The notes under the pieces: generated by a model
What the model saw: only the letters and a program-made list of their open reading frames with translations
Told to the model about the DNA's origin: nothing
Databases searched by the model: none
Shown here: one piece after another, positions 42,241 to 54,900 of the stretch
How the letters are laid out: each line of letters starts with the position of its first letter
How positions within the stretch are numbered: position 1 is the first letter of the stretch
Assembly (NCBI GenBank): GCA_000231825.2
Contig: JH720315.1
Location: 766,231 to 830,230 of the forward strand
Source: Tetrahymena elliotti 4EA
Lineage: Eukaryota > Ciliophora > Oligohymenophorea > Hymenostomatida > Tetrahymenidae
DNA: 64,000 nucleotides
Direction: 5' to 3'
Program-made: the position numbers and the translations under genes

Positions 42241-42339
42241 TCAAATATCTATTTATAAAATTTTTCTATAATTCTCAGTATATTTGATTTCATTCGCATT
42301 AAAATATTTTAAAAATCAATTATTCCATGCAAATTCCAT

Positions 42340-43555
42340 TTTAATTGTTGCTCTTACTCACTTTTTAAGCTAAATTATCTGATTGAATTTATTTTTTGCT
42401 CTTTTCAACCTATTTATACTCCTACTTACTATACTTTTTTCAAATAGAACTTTAATTTCTTAGTTTATTAATTAATGAATTGATTGATTTTTTGTATTAA
42501 TTCAATTTTTTATTAATATTTCTTTTGTTGTTGTTTTTTGTTTATACATTTCCAAATCCTGTCTTTTTATCTCTTGATAATATAAAAGACTTTGTTTTAC
42601 ATCCAAAATTTAATTTTTCTACTTATGATAAAAATAGAAACTTTTTAATATTTACATCTATTAAATTTTAATTTTCTAATGGCTTTAATCTTCATAAAGT
42701 TACTTTACTTTTTTTCTACACGAAATATTTTTATAAAGGGCAGTATTTTTATTTTAAATTATTTATTCGAAAATAATAATAATGGATTTAATTTAGTCTT
42801 ATTTTATAAAAATAATAGTTAAAAACATCAACTTTTATCTGAAAAATTCAATTTGAGAAAATAATGGAATTAATAAATTAATGTTAATAATTGTAATGAT
42901 ATTTTTATTAATTATCAAAATATTAAATAAATAGAAATAAATAAGACCTATATGAAATTTAATTTATTTAAGAAATAATTGGAATGTTAAAAGTGAACAA
43001 AATTTTAATTGTTTTGTTTTTGTTTCTATTTTTCAATAACTTTATCCCCCTTTATTTATTAAAAATATTGGGGCAATCCAGATGTGAGAATTTGTAAATT
43101 AGTTTAATAAAATGTTTTTTAACTGAAGAAAAAAGAATATTGAAAAAAAATAACTAAATAATATTAATATTTTTACTATATTACCAAAGCAAGAGTTCTA
43201 TTTAATTCATATAAACCCTTTGAATTGATAACTCTTTGTTAATTAAAATTGATTTTAAGCTTATAATTTATTAGTTTGTTTATTTGTTGCTTCAATAGGA
43301 CTTAGGCAATTGAGATTAAATTTCATTTAGAATTCATAAATTAGTTTTATAAAATGATTTATTAGGCTAATTGTTTACCAAAATAGAAATTAAAAGTAAT
43401 ATAACTAAATAATATTAATGCTTTTACTAAACCATTAAAGTAAGGGTTATATATAATTTATATAACCCCTTTTTGTAGATAGATTCATTTTAGTTTATTT
43501 AAATATAAATTCAGCTTATTATTTATTTATTTGTTTGTTTGTTTATTAGCTTGCT
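42340..43555. other. Intergenic with a short direct duplication
   Basis: Upstream of the PAS-like gene and downstream of the VEFS gene. Two diverged direct copies of about 250 bp (about 43,060-43,310 and 43,310-43,570) share ACTAAATAATATTAAT, AAACC/AACCC-CTTT and TTGCTTCAATAGGA; the second overlaps the 3' end of the VEFS gene. Confidence 0.55.
43444..43468. other. Perfect 10-bp inverted repeat (hairpin)
   Basis: GGGTTATATA and TATATAACCC flank a 5-nt loop about 90 bp beyond the VEFS stop codon, on its 3' side. It could be a 3'-end processing or stability element; function not shown. Confidence 0.5.
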
Positions 43556-44434
43556 TCAATAGGATTTCATGAAAGGAATTTATATAATTGGATAGTCTTT
43601 TAAATATTTAAGGCATTTTGCAATTTATTCTGAATCAAGAATTCCATTGTCTTGCATGGTGAATAGATGGATTACAAATTGTGGATGGAGATTAATAAGT
43701 TCTTCTATGTTTTCATCCATGAATTTTTGTATATATCCATACATATCAGATCTTTTAATAGGGATTTTTTCTTTAATTTTTTATTTTTCTAGTTTAATAA
43801 AGAATTCATTCCATAAGAAAGTAAATTTCTTATCTTTGGGAGTCATATCATAAACATCTTACATATTTCTTTTATGAATTTAAGTAACTAATCCTTCTTC
43901 TTAAACTTCATCATCTGAATCCTCAAATAAATCATTCAAATGTTTGCGTGTAAAAATGTTGGCTTAATTAAAAATTTATTTGTCTGAAAAGCATCCTTTT
44001 ATATCATTTCTAGTGAATACAATATCTCCTAGTTACCATGTTTATTATTAATCATTTGCTACTTTGTTACCCTATTTTAAATTTACTGTGACTTGAGAGT
44101 CTTAACTCATCATTTAGTTTTACATTTCTTTGTTTCTTTTATTTAATAGCTCTTCATTAAAGCTTGAAAAATCTTATGGTAATTCAGAAGAAAGATAGGT
44201 ATTGTCACTTTAAAATCTTTTAGGTTGTTTTACTGCAAAATTACTCTTGCTTTCTTTGTAATCATTATAATTACTTTGTCTTTATTAAGCAAGATTATTG
44301 GTTTGCTAGTCTTCTTATTGCTTTGTATTATTTAAATACTTCTAAAGTAATTGTTGTATCATATCTGGAGCCAGAGTTAGTTAAGAATTTTGGTTTTCAG
44401 ACTCCATTTAATTACTTTTTTAAGAGTAACTCAT
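43556..44434 (-). CDS. VEFS-box protein, Su(z)12-like (Polycomb repressive complex 2 type); 5' end incomplete
   Basis: The given frame encodes 292 aa and stops at TGA. Residues ~206-280 match the VEFS box: an LWN motif (FLWNEFFIKLEKQK), then a helix pair (IEELINLHPQFVIHLF) and the DNGILDSEQIAKC turn, the same order as the C-terminal box of Su(z)12, VRN2, EMF2 and FIS2. That box contacts the E(z) methyltransferase, so this is likely a subunit of the H3K27 methylating complex acting in the nucleus. The N-terminal part is Gln/Asn/Ser-rich, and an acidic patch (EDSDDEVQEEG) precedes the box. The frame stays open upstream of this ATG to about 44,500 (WRQLEVNQILQFGIEFDN) and meets a probable intron acceptor TTAATTTAG there, so one or more 5' exons are missing. 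No zinc finger is seen in the visible part. Confidence 0.7.
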
Positions 44435-46071
44435 ATTATCAAACTCAATGCCAAATTATAAAATTTAATTAACTTCAAGCTATCTCCAAAATTCCGCGCT
44501 AAATTAATAATTGATAATAAACATATGCTATAAATATTCCAATCATTTAATCTCTCATTCACAATCAAAAATTAAATATTAAATTTAATATTTAAATTCA
44601 AAAAACTCTAAGTATCTTAAATATCTTGAATTTATCAAAATTAAAATATTTTCATTTTTTTTAAAATCAAAATTATTTTTTGTTAATTTCTAAATTCAAA
44701 TAAATCTTTTAAACTTATTAATTTTCCTCTAAAGAAAATAACCCCAAAAAGAAGTAGAAAAACTAGTTTTTATTTTTTTTGTGTTTGAATATTAATAATC
44801 TTTAATTCATCTTAAAAAACTATAAAATTAATATCTAAATTTGATAAAAATAAATAAGTTTTAGTTAACTAAAGAGAATTAAGGAATTTTAAGTAAATTT
44901 TTAGATATTTTTGTCATAGAATTTTTATTGATTAAGTCATTTTTGATAAGTGTTAAAATATAATTTTAAAAATATTTCATCTTATTTAATAATAATCAAA
45001 TTTATTTTACTTTGAATTCTTTACATTTTAAAAAAATCATTAAATCTATTTATTCTTTATTGATTTAGGTTTTAATCATAACTTAATCAATCAAAGTATT
45101 GATTTTTTCTCTTAGAAATCCATTTTTCAGTGTTGTTATGTAAACAAAAAGGCTAAAAGCACCTAATTTTCCATAAATTGTCTATTTTATACCAGTTCAA
45201 TTGAGTGATGTTGAGTTTATATTGATTTTGATCTCTTTTGTTTTAGAAATTAAAATATTTCTTTTCATGAATTTTATTTTTCTGGGATTATTCTAATAGG
45301 ATTCAAAGATACTTTAAAAAATTTAAATTCAAAAATTCTTTAATTAAATTTGTCTTTATGATTGCATTTGTAAATAAATTTAATTGAGGAAAACATTTAA
45401 CTAAAATTCATTTGATTTCTTAAAATATTTACTTTCCTTTTTTTGATTAAATTTTGGAAGATTTAATCATTTATGTTGAGTTGATTTACAAAGAATTAAA
45501 AGTCCAATACAATGAGTCAAGTTAAAAAATAGCTCTAGCTAAGAATAAAATCATCTTTCTTTCCAAAAAGCTTAATATTTTATAGAAGTTTATTTGAAAT
45601 AGGAGAGGTCAAATTGAATTTGAAGTGGATTGTAGAAGAAATTATATATTTATTTTTGATAATTTTAAATTGTTATTTTTCTTAAGCAAACTGTAAGTAA
45701 ATCCAGTTTTTTCCTTAACCTTGTCTTTAAGATTGTATTACTAAATAGATTTAATTAGGAAAAAATTATATAAATTCAATTAAAGCTTTGGCTTGTCAAT
45801 ATGCTGAACGGGATGAAAAGGAAATTATGAAATATATTATGATCAAAGAGTTATTTTTTTCTTCTTTTAAAAATTTTTTCCACCATTTTAATGAACTAAA
45901 TGATAGGAATCTTATTTAAATAAATATTTTAATAAGACTTTCTGGTAAAAATAATGAAATAAATGGTGATGATAGGAGAAAATAGATTCAATACACATAA
46001 ATAAATACATATATGCATCAATCTGTAGGATAACAAAAAATAGAATTATATTATTTATTTAGGATTTACTT
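44435..46071. other. Intergenic; may hide a 5' exon of the VEFS gene
   Basis: No convincing exon was found. From about 45,060 rightward the DNA is the left copy of the ~5-kb duplication. Confidence 0.5.
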
Positions 46072-46422
46072 TCAGAAAAGTAAAGCAAAGAAAGAGACAA
46101 GAAGAGAAAATAATACAATGCTTGATGAAAGGCAAACTAAGTATTCATCGATTACTTTTTAAACTGCAGGGTTAGAAGATTTGCAGTTTTTCTTGATTGC
46201 ATTATATAATTACCCATAAGAAGGGAAAGTACCTTACTATCTAAAGCATAAATCAGCATCACTTAAATCTTTTTTACATGTTGCATCAGTACTTCCATTT
46301 CCACAGGGTAAGACGATTTTATTGATGCATGCTTATTTTTCATTAATTTCTTGTTAAGTTATTTAAGCATTAACAGAGCAAAGTAAAATAAGGCCAAAGA
46401 TGCAGAAAGAAACAATTTTCAT
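46072..46422 (-). CDS. Small secreted Cys-rich protein, probably GPI-anchored (copy 1)
   Basis: 116 aa, single exon. It has an N-terminal signal peptide (MKIVSFCIFGLILLCSVNA, cut after ~19) and six cysteines in the mature part (residues 32, 40, 49, 59, 80, 97). The C-terminal hydrophobic stretch (about 100-116) reaches the last residue and is preceded by Ser-Ser-Ser, the pattern of a GPI-attachment signal. The mature domain is helical and looks compact (ACINKIVLPCGN ... AIKKNCKS ... EYLVCL). I do not recognise a named family; surface or luminal localisation is inferred from the two signals. A paralogue lies about 5.2 kb to the right in the duplicated segment. The body frame uses TAA/TAG for Gln at eight positions, so it is real ciliate coding. 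Confidence 0.85.
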
Positions 46423-49400
46423 TTTATTTTTTATTTTTTTAAGTGTTTTAAAATTATGTAATTCTTTTTTTAAAATTAGTTTCTATTTTTGAATCAATTA
46501 ATTCCAGTATTTATGCTATTATAACGTTTAGTAGGATTTAAAGCTTATTTTTATTAATAGTTAATAAATTCGAATAATTACTTTATGGTATTCAAATTTA
46601 CTTAAATAAATCTCTTCGTATTTAGATTTGTCAAAATTTATTAATTTACTTTTTCTCAAAACCATAAAACTACTACCATTCAAAAGAAACAAATAAGTAT
46701 CAATTCCTATTAAATAAACAAAATATCTAAATAATCCCATGTAATATTTAACAATAAATTGATTAAATGATGATTTGTGAAAGTATTTTTACATCTTCAT
46801 ATACTATTTGCTGATAAATAATTATTTTGGAACAAAAATTCTTTGCTAAAGTAAAGAAGAGGTCAAATATGATCTCAATTAAGTAAGTTAAAATAAATGG
46901 TATTTATATTATGAATTTCTAAAAGATTTTGATTCATTAACATGAAAAAGCAATCTAAAAAATTATCAATTTCGACTTAGACCTATGAAAAATATTATTC
47001 ATAATTTTCTTTTATTTTTCTATATACCAAATCAATTACTCCCTAACATTTCCTTACATAATAAGCTAATTCTTTTCATTTACCACATAATAACAACATT
47101 ACAAAAAAATTTTTTCATTTATTTCATTTTTCTTTTCTCAACTTCAACTTCTCTAAAAAAATTTGGTAAACTAACTTAATTTTAAATGTTTAAACTAAAC
47201 TGTGAATTATCAATATTTCGAATAATTTTACTCTTAATTAATTTGTCTTTCTTAGCACATAATATCAAAAAAGTGTAAATAATTAGAAATTGAATTTTGA
47301 CAATCATTCATAATAATTTACAGTAAATAATTACAATTCGAATTAAGTTTGTATTAAAAACAAATGATTAAAATCTCCATAAATTGATTAGATAGTAAAT
47401 GAATAATTTTATTTCATACAGTGAAAAATAAAAATTTGTATGGAAATAGATAGAATAGATGAATCTTAAATTTTCAAAATAAAAACTTAATTGATTATTT
47501 AAATATCGCACAAAGGTTATAAAAATAGTAATAAATACAAAATATGTTTCAATCTCGAAATGAAAATTTCATTATGTTAACATTTATTGCTGAAAAAACA
47601 TTTTATAAAATATGAACCTATTTTTATTTCTTTACATTCATTTTATCATTTTTAAATCTTCTACAAAGTATGAAAATTTCAGCTAATTTTTTTCTAAAAA
47701 TAAATCAAATCACCATTTCTAATTTGTTATTCTAATAGTTATAACCTAATTGATATTGTTATCTGTAAATTAAACTACTTGAGTCTTTTGTGTTTTAGAA
47801 ACCAAAGATTTTAAGAATTAAAGAATAAAATGGATTTATCCGAGATAAATTTTGTAAAAAATTTTGTTTGTTTTTTAAGCCATTAAAAATTTTTAAATTA
47901 CTCTTTGAATTCTTAAAAGAAAATCTAATTTTTCCGATCAGAAAAAAAATAAAAAAAATACATAGAAATATCTTTTCATAATTTGGTAAACTTTCATACT
48001 CCTAACTCGAAATTAAATTCTCCCATCAAAAATTACTCTTCAAAGCTTTATTTCCTTCTAAACTAAAAATACAATAGATATTAAAAAATCAAATAAAGAG
48101 CTTATAAAAATTTGTTACGAGTGTTAAAATGTATTATTTTTAATTTAAAAGAAGTTCTGTTTAACATTTATTTGTTTTTCACCAATCATATTTGATATTT
48201 CTCCTCAAGATAATCAATAAAATTTAGGATGAGTTCACAAATCAATTTTAACTCAATTATCTTTAAAAATTATTATTAGACAAAAATTTTCATAAAAAAA
48301 ATAAATTTAAAATAATTTTTCTTGATACTTTATGATTTTTAAAAGATTTAAAAAATCTAAGCTAATTTAAAGGTAAAAGTAAAAATTAATATAAAAGATT
48401 AAGATTAATAAATATAATATGATTAAAATATCTTACAATTAATATTAATATTTTTAGAAGAATTTCAATCAGTTTACATAAATCCTTCATTTCTTCATTT
48501 GATCAAAATTAATTTAAATTAATCTAGAACTATTTCTTTTTTTTTTAAAATGTGCATTTGTTTCTATCTCAACCAGAAAGTAATTTAAGATATTTTTCCT
48601 TAACATAGAAAAAATAATAAAATAAAGAGAGTTGATTTACAAGTAAAATTAAATATTTTATATATATATATATAGTACCCTAAGGTACTGCCTATTCGGC
48701 TACATACAGTATTACAGTTTACAGTATAATTTTTAAAAATATGGAATATTTTCTTTTTTTCATAAAAATTTAAAATTAAATATAGCTAAACTATCTTTGA
48801 AAAATATAGAACATACATATTCTCTTTTCTAGAAAAATAAATGTAAAATAAACAATGTTTTGATCAGTTCATAATTATGTAAAAGTTTTTATTTTTCAAA
48901 AATTAATTAACAAATTATCTTAAAAATTACAATGCTTCTTATTTGATTAAAAATCAATTTTAAATCAGTAAAGGAGAAGAGAAATATAATGAAGATAATT
49001 CTAAAAATATTTTAAGTTTACTCTTATTTATCACTTCTGCTCTGACATTTTACAGTTTCCACATTGATGAACAAAACATTTTAATTGATAAATTTTTAAT
49101 CAATGCATCTCAGAACTTTCAATCAGTAAATTCTCAAAAGTTGATATTTTTTTTATGAGAATGAACTTGGATGTCCTTAAAAACCGTACTTCATTATTCA
49201 ATTAGGAATCTTTAATTAATGCTTTGATGCTATTTCAAAAATATTTTTTCTTCTCATTTTACATTGTTAATTTTTATTATAATCTCTTAAGTCAATTAAA
49301 CTCATCTAGGTTTACTTTAAACTTTTGAAAGGCTCTAAATCTAAAATTAAATTTTTTAAAAATACGTTATTTAATATTACTTCAAAAATATTAATTTGAT

Positions 49401-51241
49401 TGTCTCTAAAATAGAATATATAATTTTTTGATTATTATTAAGTTTGAAAAAAAATTTAGAGTCTTATTTTATATAAATCTCAAATAAATGAATTATATTT
49501 TTAACTTTAATTTAAAGTAAAATTAAACCCAACAAAATTCTATCCATAAAGATAGAATAAATTTTTTTTTCATTTTTTTGGATTAAGAAATCTCTAATAA
49601 ATATTTAAAATAATACTTTAAAAATACCTTAAAACCTCATCAATTCTCACCGACATACATTTTCACCATCTTTCTTGTTAAAAAAATTCATCACCCCCTA
49701 TAGGTCTAAATTAATGAGCATTTACAGTATATTTATTATCTAGGTGTTTATTTATTTTAGATATATATTATAAATTCAATCGATAAAATTTGTAAGATAC
49801 TTGAATATTTAAATTAAAATCATTAAAAAGCAAAATTAAAAATCCACTAAAATACATTAAAAAAATTTAACTGTTTTTTTAAATAAATGATTCTTAAAAA
49901 ATAGAAATTAAGGAATTAATTTTTAAAAATAATTTTACTTAAAAAAATTTTTAATTAAGTTTTCCATTAATTTTGATTTTAATATTTAAAGTTGATTCTT
50001 CACTTATTCAAAACTCTAATTTAAAACAAACGACATTTATCCATTTCTTAATAATAAATTTGAATTAAAATTTATTTAATTTATATTCATTAAATATTTA
50101 AAAACCAAAATTAATATGCTAATTTAGAAAAAAATTAAGAAAAATTAGGCTTAGTTAATCAAAGTTTTGTATTTTTTTCTTCAAATTCATTTTTAAGTGT
50201 AACCTTGAAAAACAAGGTCAAAAAGCACCTAATTTTTGATAAAATTATATATTGTATAGGAGTTCAATTGAATAATGAAGAGATTATTTGAATTTGCTCT
50301 AGAAATTAAATATTTATTTTAAATTTGTTTTTTTTTTGTGAGATTGTAATAATAAGATTCAAAGATACCTTACAAACTTTAAATTCCTAAATTTTTTTGT
50401 TTATTTAGTCTTTATGATTTTATTTGTCAAGAAATTTAATTATCAAAAAAAATCCGCTAAATTCATATAATTTTTTTCAAAATATTTATTATCCTATTTT
50501 TAATTAAAAATTTGTCAGATTAAATAATTAATTTATGTTAATTTTCAAAAAATAATAATCCTAATCAATCAGCCAGTCAAATAGAAGTTTTGCTAATTTT
50601 CTTAAAATTAACAAATAAGTCTAGCTATGGAAATCTAAAGATAAAAATCATCTTATTTTCCTCAAAACTTAATATTTTATAAAAGTTCATTTGGAATAGG
50701 AGAGATAATTTTGGATTTGCTGTTAATTTATATTTGTAATTGTATATTTATTTTAAGTTTGATAATGTGATTTTTTTATTTTTATCAAGTAAATTGTAAA
50801 TACAGAAGTTTTTTACTTAACTTTGTTTTTAAATAGATTTAATTAGAAAACGATTAAATAAATTTAATTTAAAAATGAATTTTGTAAATAAACTATTAGA
50901 AATGAACCTTTTCTTTGTTTGTTTGAAAAAGAAATTATGGCTAAATGTTATTTTTTTCTTATTTTAAAAATTTTTCAAAGAAATTATGAAATTAATTATG
51001 GCTAAAAGTTATTTTTTTCTTATTTAAAAAATTTTTAACACCATTTTAATGATTTAAGGAGCAAAGAAATAATAATTTTAAATATATTTTGATAAGACTT
51101 TGTGATAAAAATAATGAAATAATAAGTGATGCCAGGAGAATATATGGATTGATTACACATAAATACATACATCAACAGGATAACTATAATAGAATTATAT
51201 TAATTATCCTCTTATATTTAGCGTTTATTTAAGATTTTCTA
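46423..51241. other. Gene-poor stretch between the paralogues
   Basis: About 4.8 kb of very AT-rich DNA without a sustained ciliate-code frame. A GC-richer insert near 48,665-48,735 is listed separately. Confidence 0.6.
48665..48735. other. GC-richer island with hairpin, absent from the duplicate copy
   Basis: After a (TA)n run lies GTACCctaaGGTAC (5-bp hairpin, positions near 48,676-48,689), then GCCTATTCGGCTACATACAG and two TACAGTA-like repeats. The aligned position in the right copy (near 54,180) lacks it and continues with ordinary AT-rich sequence. It looks like a small insertion or mobile-element remnant. Confidence 0.45.
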
Positions 51242-54200
51242 TCAGAAAAGTAAAGCAAAGAGAGAGGCAAGAAGAGAAAATACTACAATAGTTGATGAAA
51301 CACAATTTAAGTATTCACCGATTGTCTTTTAGATTGCAGGGTTATCAGATTTGCAGTTTTTCTTGATTGCATCGTATAATTCTTTGAAAGTAGGGAAAGT
51401 ACCTTAACTTTTAAAGCATTAATCAACACGCTCTAATTCAGTTTTGCATGCAGTGTCACCATTTCCACAGGGTAAGACAATCTTATTGATGCATGCTTAT
51501 TTATCATTAATTTCTTGCTAAGTTATTTCAGCATTAACAGAGCAAAGCAAAATAAGACTAAAGAGGCACAAGGTAATGAGTTTCATTTGTTTTAACTTTT
51601 TTAAGCTTTTTAAAATTTTGTAATGATTCTTTTTTTTATTTTTTAAAATAATTATTTATCTAAATATTAATCAATCGATCCAATATTTATACAATTTTAG
51701 CCTTTAGTATGAGGATTTATAACTTATTTATTAAAAATTTATAAATTTGAAAAACACTTTTTCCTGTGATATTAATTTTTTATTAATTTCCTCGTATTTT
51801 GATTTTGCAAAAATTTATTAATTTTTCTTTGCTCGAAATCATAAAACTATTACCATTCAAAAGAAAAAAACTAAAATGAACTCAGAATAAATAAACACAG
51901 TGCCTAAATAAAACCTATGTAATCTAGAACAATAAATCAATGAAATTAATATTTGTGAAATAATTTTTAAATCTTCAACTGCTATTTGCTATTTTCTGGC
52001 AAATAATGGTTTTTGGAACAAAAGTTCTTTGCTAAGGTAAAGAGATCAAATACGATTTCAATTAAATAAGTAAAAATAAATGGTATTTATATTGTCAGTA
52101 TCTAAAAGATTTTGATTTGTTAACTTGAAGAAAAAAATCAATCTAAGAAATTATGATTTTAGACTTAAACATAATGTATAATATTAGTAATTACTTTTCA
52201 TTAATTTTTTGTAGTACCAAAATAGTTAATACCTAATCTTTCCTTACTTTAAATTTGTTTTTTGAGTGTATGGTAAATTAAAATATGATTACCTCATTAA
52301 TTAAATAATAATTTACTTTTCAACTTAACATATCAAGATAATTTCTTTCCATTCAATAAATAATAAAGCAACATTAGAATAAAATGATACTCTTTACACT
52401 TATTTTATTTCATTTTTCTTTTATCAACTTTAACTTCCCAATAAAATTTTTTTAAACTAACTTAATTTTAAGTGCTTAAACCAAACTGTGAATGTTCAGT
52501 ATTTAGAATAATTTTATAAATAATTTATTTGACTTTCTTAACTAATAAAGAGTTAAAAAATATAAAAACTTAGAAACTGTGTTGGCTCATCAATTAATAA
52601 TGAGTTACAGTATGATAATTAGTTTTTATTACAATTTACATTGAGTTTCTAAAAAAAGCAAATAATTAAAATCTCTACTAATTAATTAGATAGTAAATGA
52701 ATAATTTTATTTCAGACAGTGAAAATATAAATTTGCATGGGAATAGATAAAATAGATGAGTCTCAAATTTTAAAAATAAAAATTTAATAGAGCTTGTCTA
52801 TCTCACACAAAGGGAAATAAAAATAGTAATATAAACATAACATGCTTCATTCTCGAATTTAAAAAGATAGCTTTGTTAATATTTATTGCTTAATAAACAT
52901 TTTGAAAAATATCTATCTCATTGTATTTATTTCCATTCATTTTTTCTTTTTGAAAGTTTCAAGAAACTATGCTAATTTGAACTAATTTTTTCTAAAAATC
53001 GAATTTTTTAGCTTACTATTCTAAATAAGCAAAAGTTAATTGATATTTTTATCTATAAATTAAATTTTTGGAGTGGTTTGAGTTTTAGAAAATAAAGTTT
53101 GAAAGAATCAATCATAGAATAAAAATGGATTTATCCTAGATTTTTACAAACATTTTTGTTTATTTAAGATAAATACAATTTTAAATTGGTATTTGCATTT
53201 TTAAATCCATTTTTTTTCTGAAAATAGTTTGATATGAAAATTGTGTAAATCAATCAAAAATAATCTTTAAAAAGTACATATAAATATCTTTTGATAATTA
53301 GATACTATAAACTTTCATATACCTAACTCAAAATTAAATTTACACATCAAAAGTTACTCTTAAAAAAAATTAAAGAAAATGAAAAGTTTTGATGTGAAAT
53401 CCAAAAAATAAAATCCGAGAGATTTTACAATATAAATTATTGCTAAGAAAATTTATAAATCAGTAAAGTTATTACTTCCAAAGAGTACAATCTAAAAACT
53501 ATTTTCTTAAAATATATGTTTACTGATAATCAAAATTTGTTACAAGTGTTAAAATGTATTATTTTATAATTTTAATTTAGAAGAAGTTCTGTTTAATTTT
53601 ATTATTGAATCTATTTCTTTTTCACCAATCAAAACTTTTGACATGATTTTTACTAAAGATAATCAGCTAAATTTAGTATTGCTTTATAGATCAATTAAAA
53701 TTATCTTTCGGCTAAATTATCTTTCAAAAATACACTCCAAACACTTTTCCCCATTTTAATACAGGTAAAACAAGTAAAATCATAGAAGATAGATTTTACT
53801 TAAAAATTATTTTTAATGTTTCTTATTAATTTTTAAAAAGATATAAAAAATCCTTATTAACTTTGAATACAATTTAGAAATAATAATATTGTCTAAATAA
53901 AATATGATTAAAATGTCTTATAATCAGAATAGAGAAGTTCAATTAGTTTACAAAAATCATTCATTTGATCGAAATTAATTTAAATTTATTGAGAGATATT
54001 TCTTTTAAATTCTTAGAAATTTTAAAAAATTGTATTGTTTCTATTACAGCTAATAAATAAAAAAAGATATTTTTACTGAAATCCTTAAATATTTTAAGAC
54101 AAAATAATAGCAATTCTAAAAATTTAACAAAAATATTGTTAAAATAAAGAGAGCTTAGAAGTCAAATTAAATATTTTATAATAAATTGAATTAATCAACT

Positions 54201-54900
54201 AAATTTGAGTTAGATTATAAATCAGTTAAAATTAATTATTTACCAACCAAATTATTTATAAAAATATTTTTATGAAAAAAATTGGACGTATTTTTATTTC
54301 CATAAAAAAAGAAATAAGTAAAAAAAAGCTCAACTTGTTTACAATAATCATTTATTTGATCTTAATCAAATGAAATTAATTTAGAAATAATCTTTTAAAT
54401 TCTTATATATTTAATTTTTAAATTTGCTTATTTTTCCAAATTCATTAACCAGAAAATACATAAAGGACTTAAATATTTTAAGAAAAAAGGAATTAAAGGG
54501 TTCTAAAAAATAGACAAAAATATTACCAACATATTTAGAGTTTAGTATTCAAATTAACAATCACCTCAAAAAAATAATTGCAATACTCATTTATTATTTG
54601 AGATTTAGTCATTATACTTTTTAATTTATGAGTGATTTCCCCAATAACATTAAGCCATGAATATCAAAATAAAATATTTTCATTCTTCTAAAAGTTTTTA
54701 TTGATGAACTTACTTATGAATAAATGTAAAATGGTAAAAAAATTTAAATCTATTCACACATCATTTATTTGGTAGATAGAGATCAATAATTAATTTAGAG
54801 ATACTTATTGTCCATAAAATTTATTTGTAATATTTATTTATTAATTGAAACTTAAAAATAATATTTTGAAAAAATTCAATTTTTAAAAGAATAAAGTGAC
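50160..54900. repeat. Right copy of the ~5-kb tandem segmental duplication
   Basis: Partner of 45,060-49,000, same orientation. It carries the second Cys-rich gene and its flanks. It also has an internal short duplication near 50,930-51,050 (AAATTATGGCTAAA... TTATTTTTTTCTTATTT twice). Confidence 0.8.
51242..51586 (-). CDS. Small secreted Cys-rich protein, probably GPI-anchored (copy 2)
   Basis: 114 aa, paralogue of the protein encoded about 5.2 kb to the left. Signal peptide MKLITLCLFSLILLCSVNA, the same six mature cysteines (CINKIVLPCGNG, AC, QCF, KNCKS, LNCVSS) and the same hydrophobic C-terminus (VVFSLLASLFALLF). Relative to copy 1 it lacks two residues in the loop after CGNG (GDTAC versus GSTDATC) and is more acidic at positions ~52-55. 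The conserved frame against strongly diverged flanking DNA implies purifying selection on the protein. Function unknown. Confidence 0.85.

Larger units (their letters stand above)
45060..49000. repeat. Left copy of a ~5-kb tandem segmental duplication
   Basis: The region is alignable with 50,160-54,900 at an offset of about 5.07-5.17 kb. Landmarks in the same order are AAAGCACCTAATTTT (45,154 / 50,221), the Cys-rich gene (start 46,422 / 51,586) and GAAGAAGTTCTGTTTAA (48,149 / 53,580). The non-coding parts have diverged by many substitutions and indels, while the gene is better conserved. The right boundary is indistinct. Confidence 0.8.

Noticed and set aside
46985..47179. 64-aa standard-code ORF on the plus strand
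   Set aside because: Low-complexity, Phe/Ile-rich, lies in diverged duplicated non-coding DNA and is not kept in the other copy.
49690..49710. CCCCCTATAGG island as a start of a gene
   Set aside because: The minus-strand frame from the adjacent ATG stops after 14 codons and no continuation was found.
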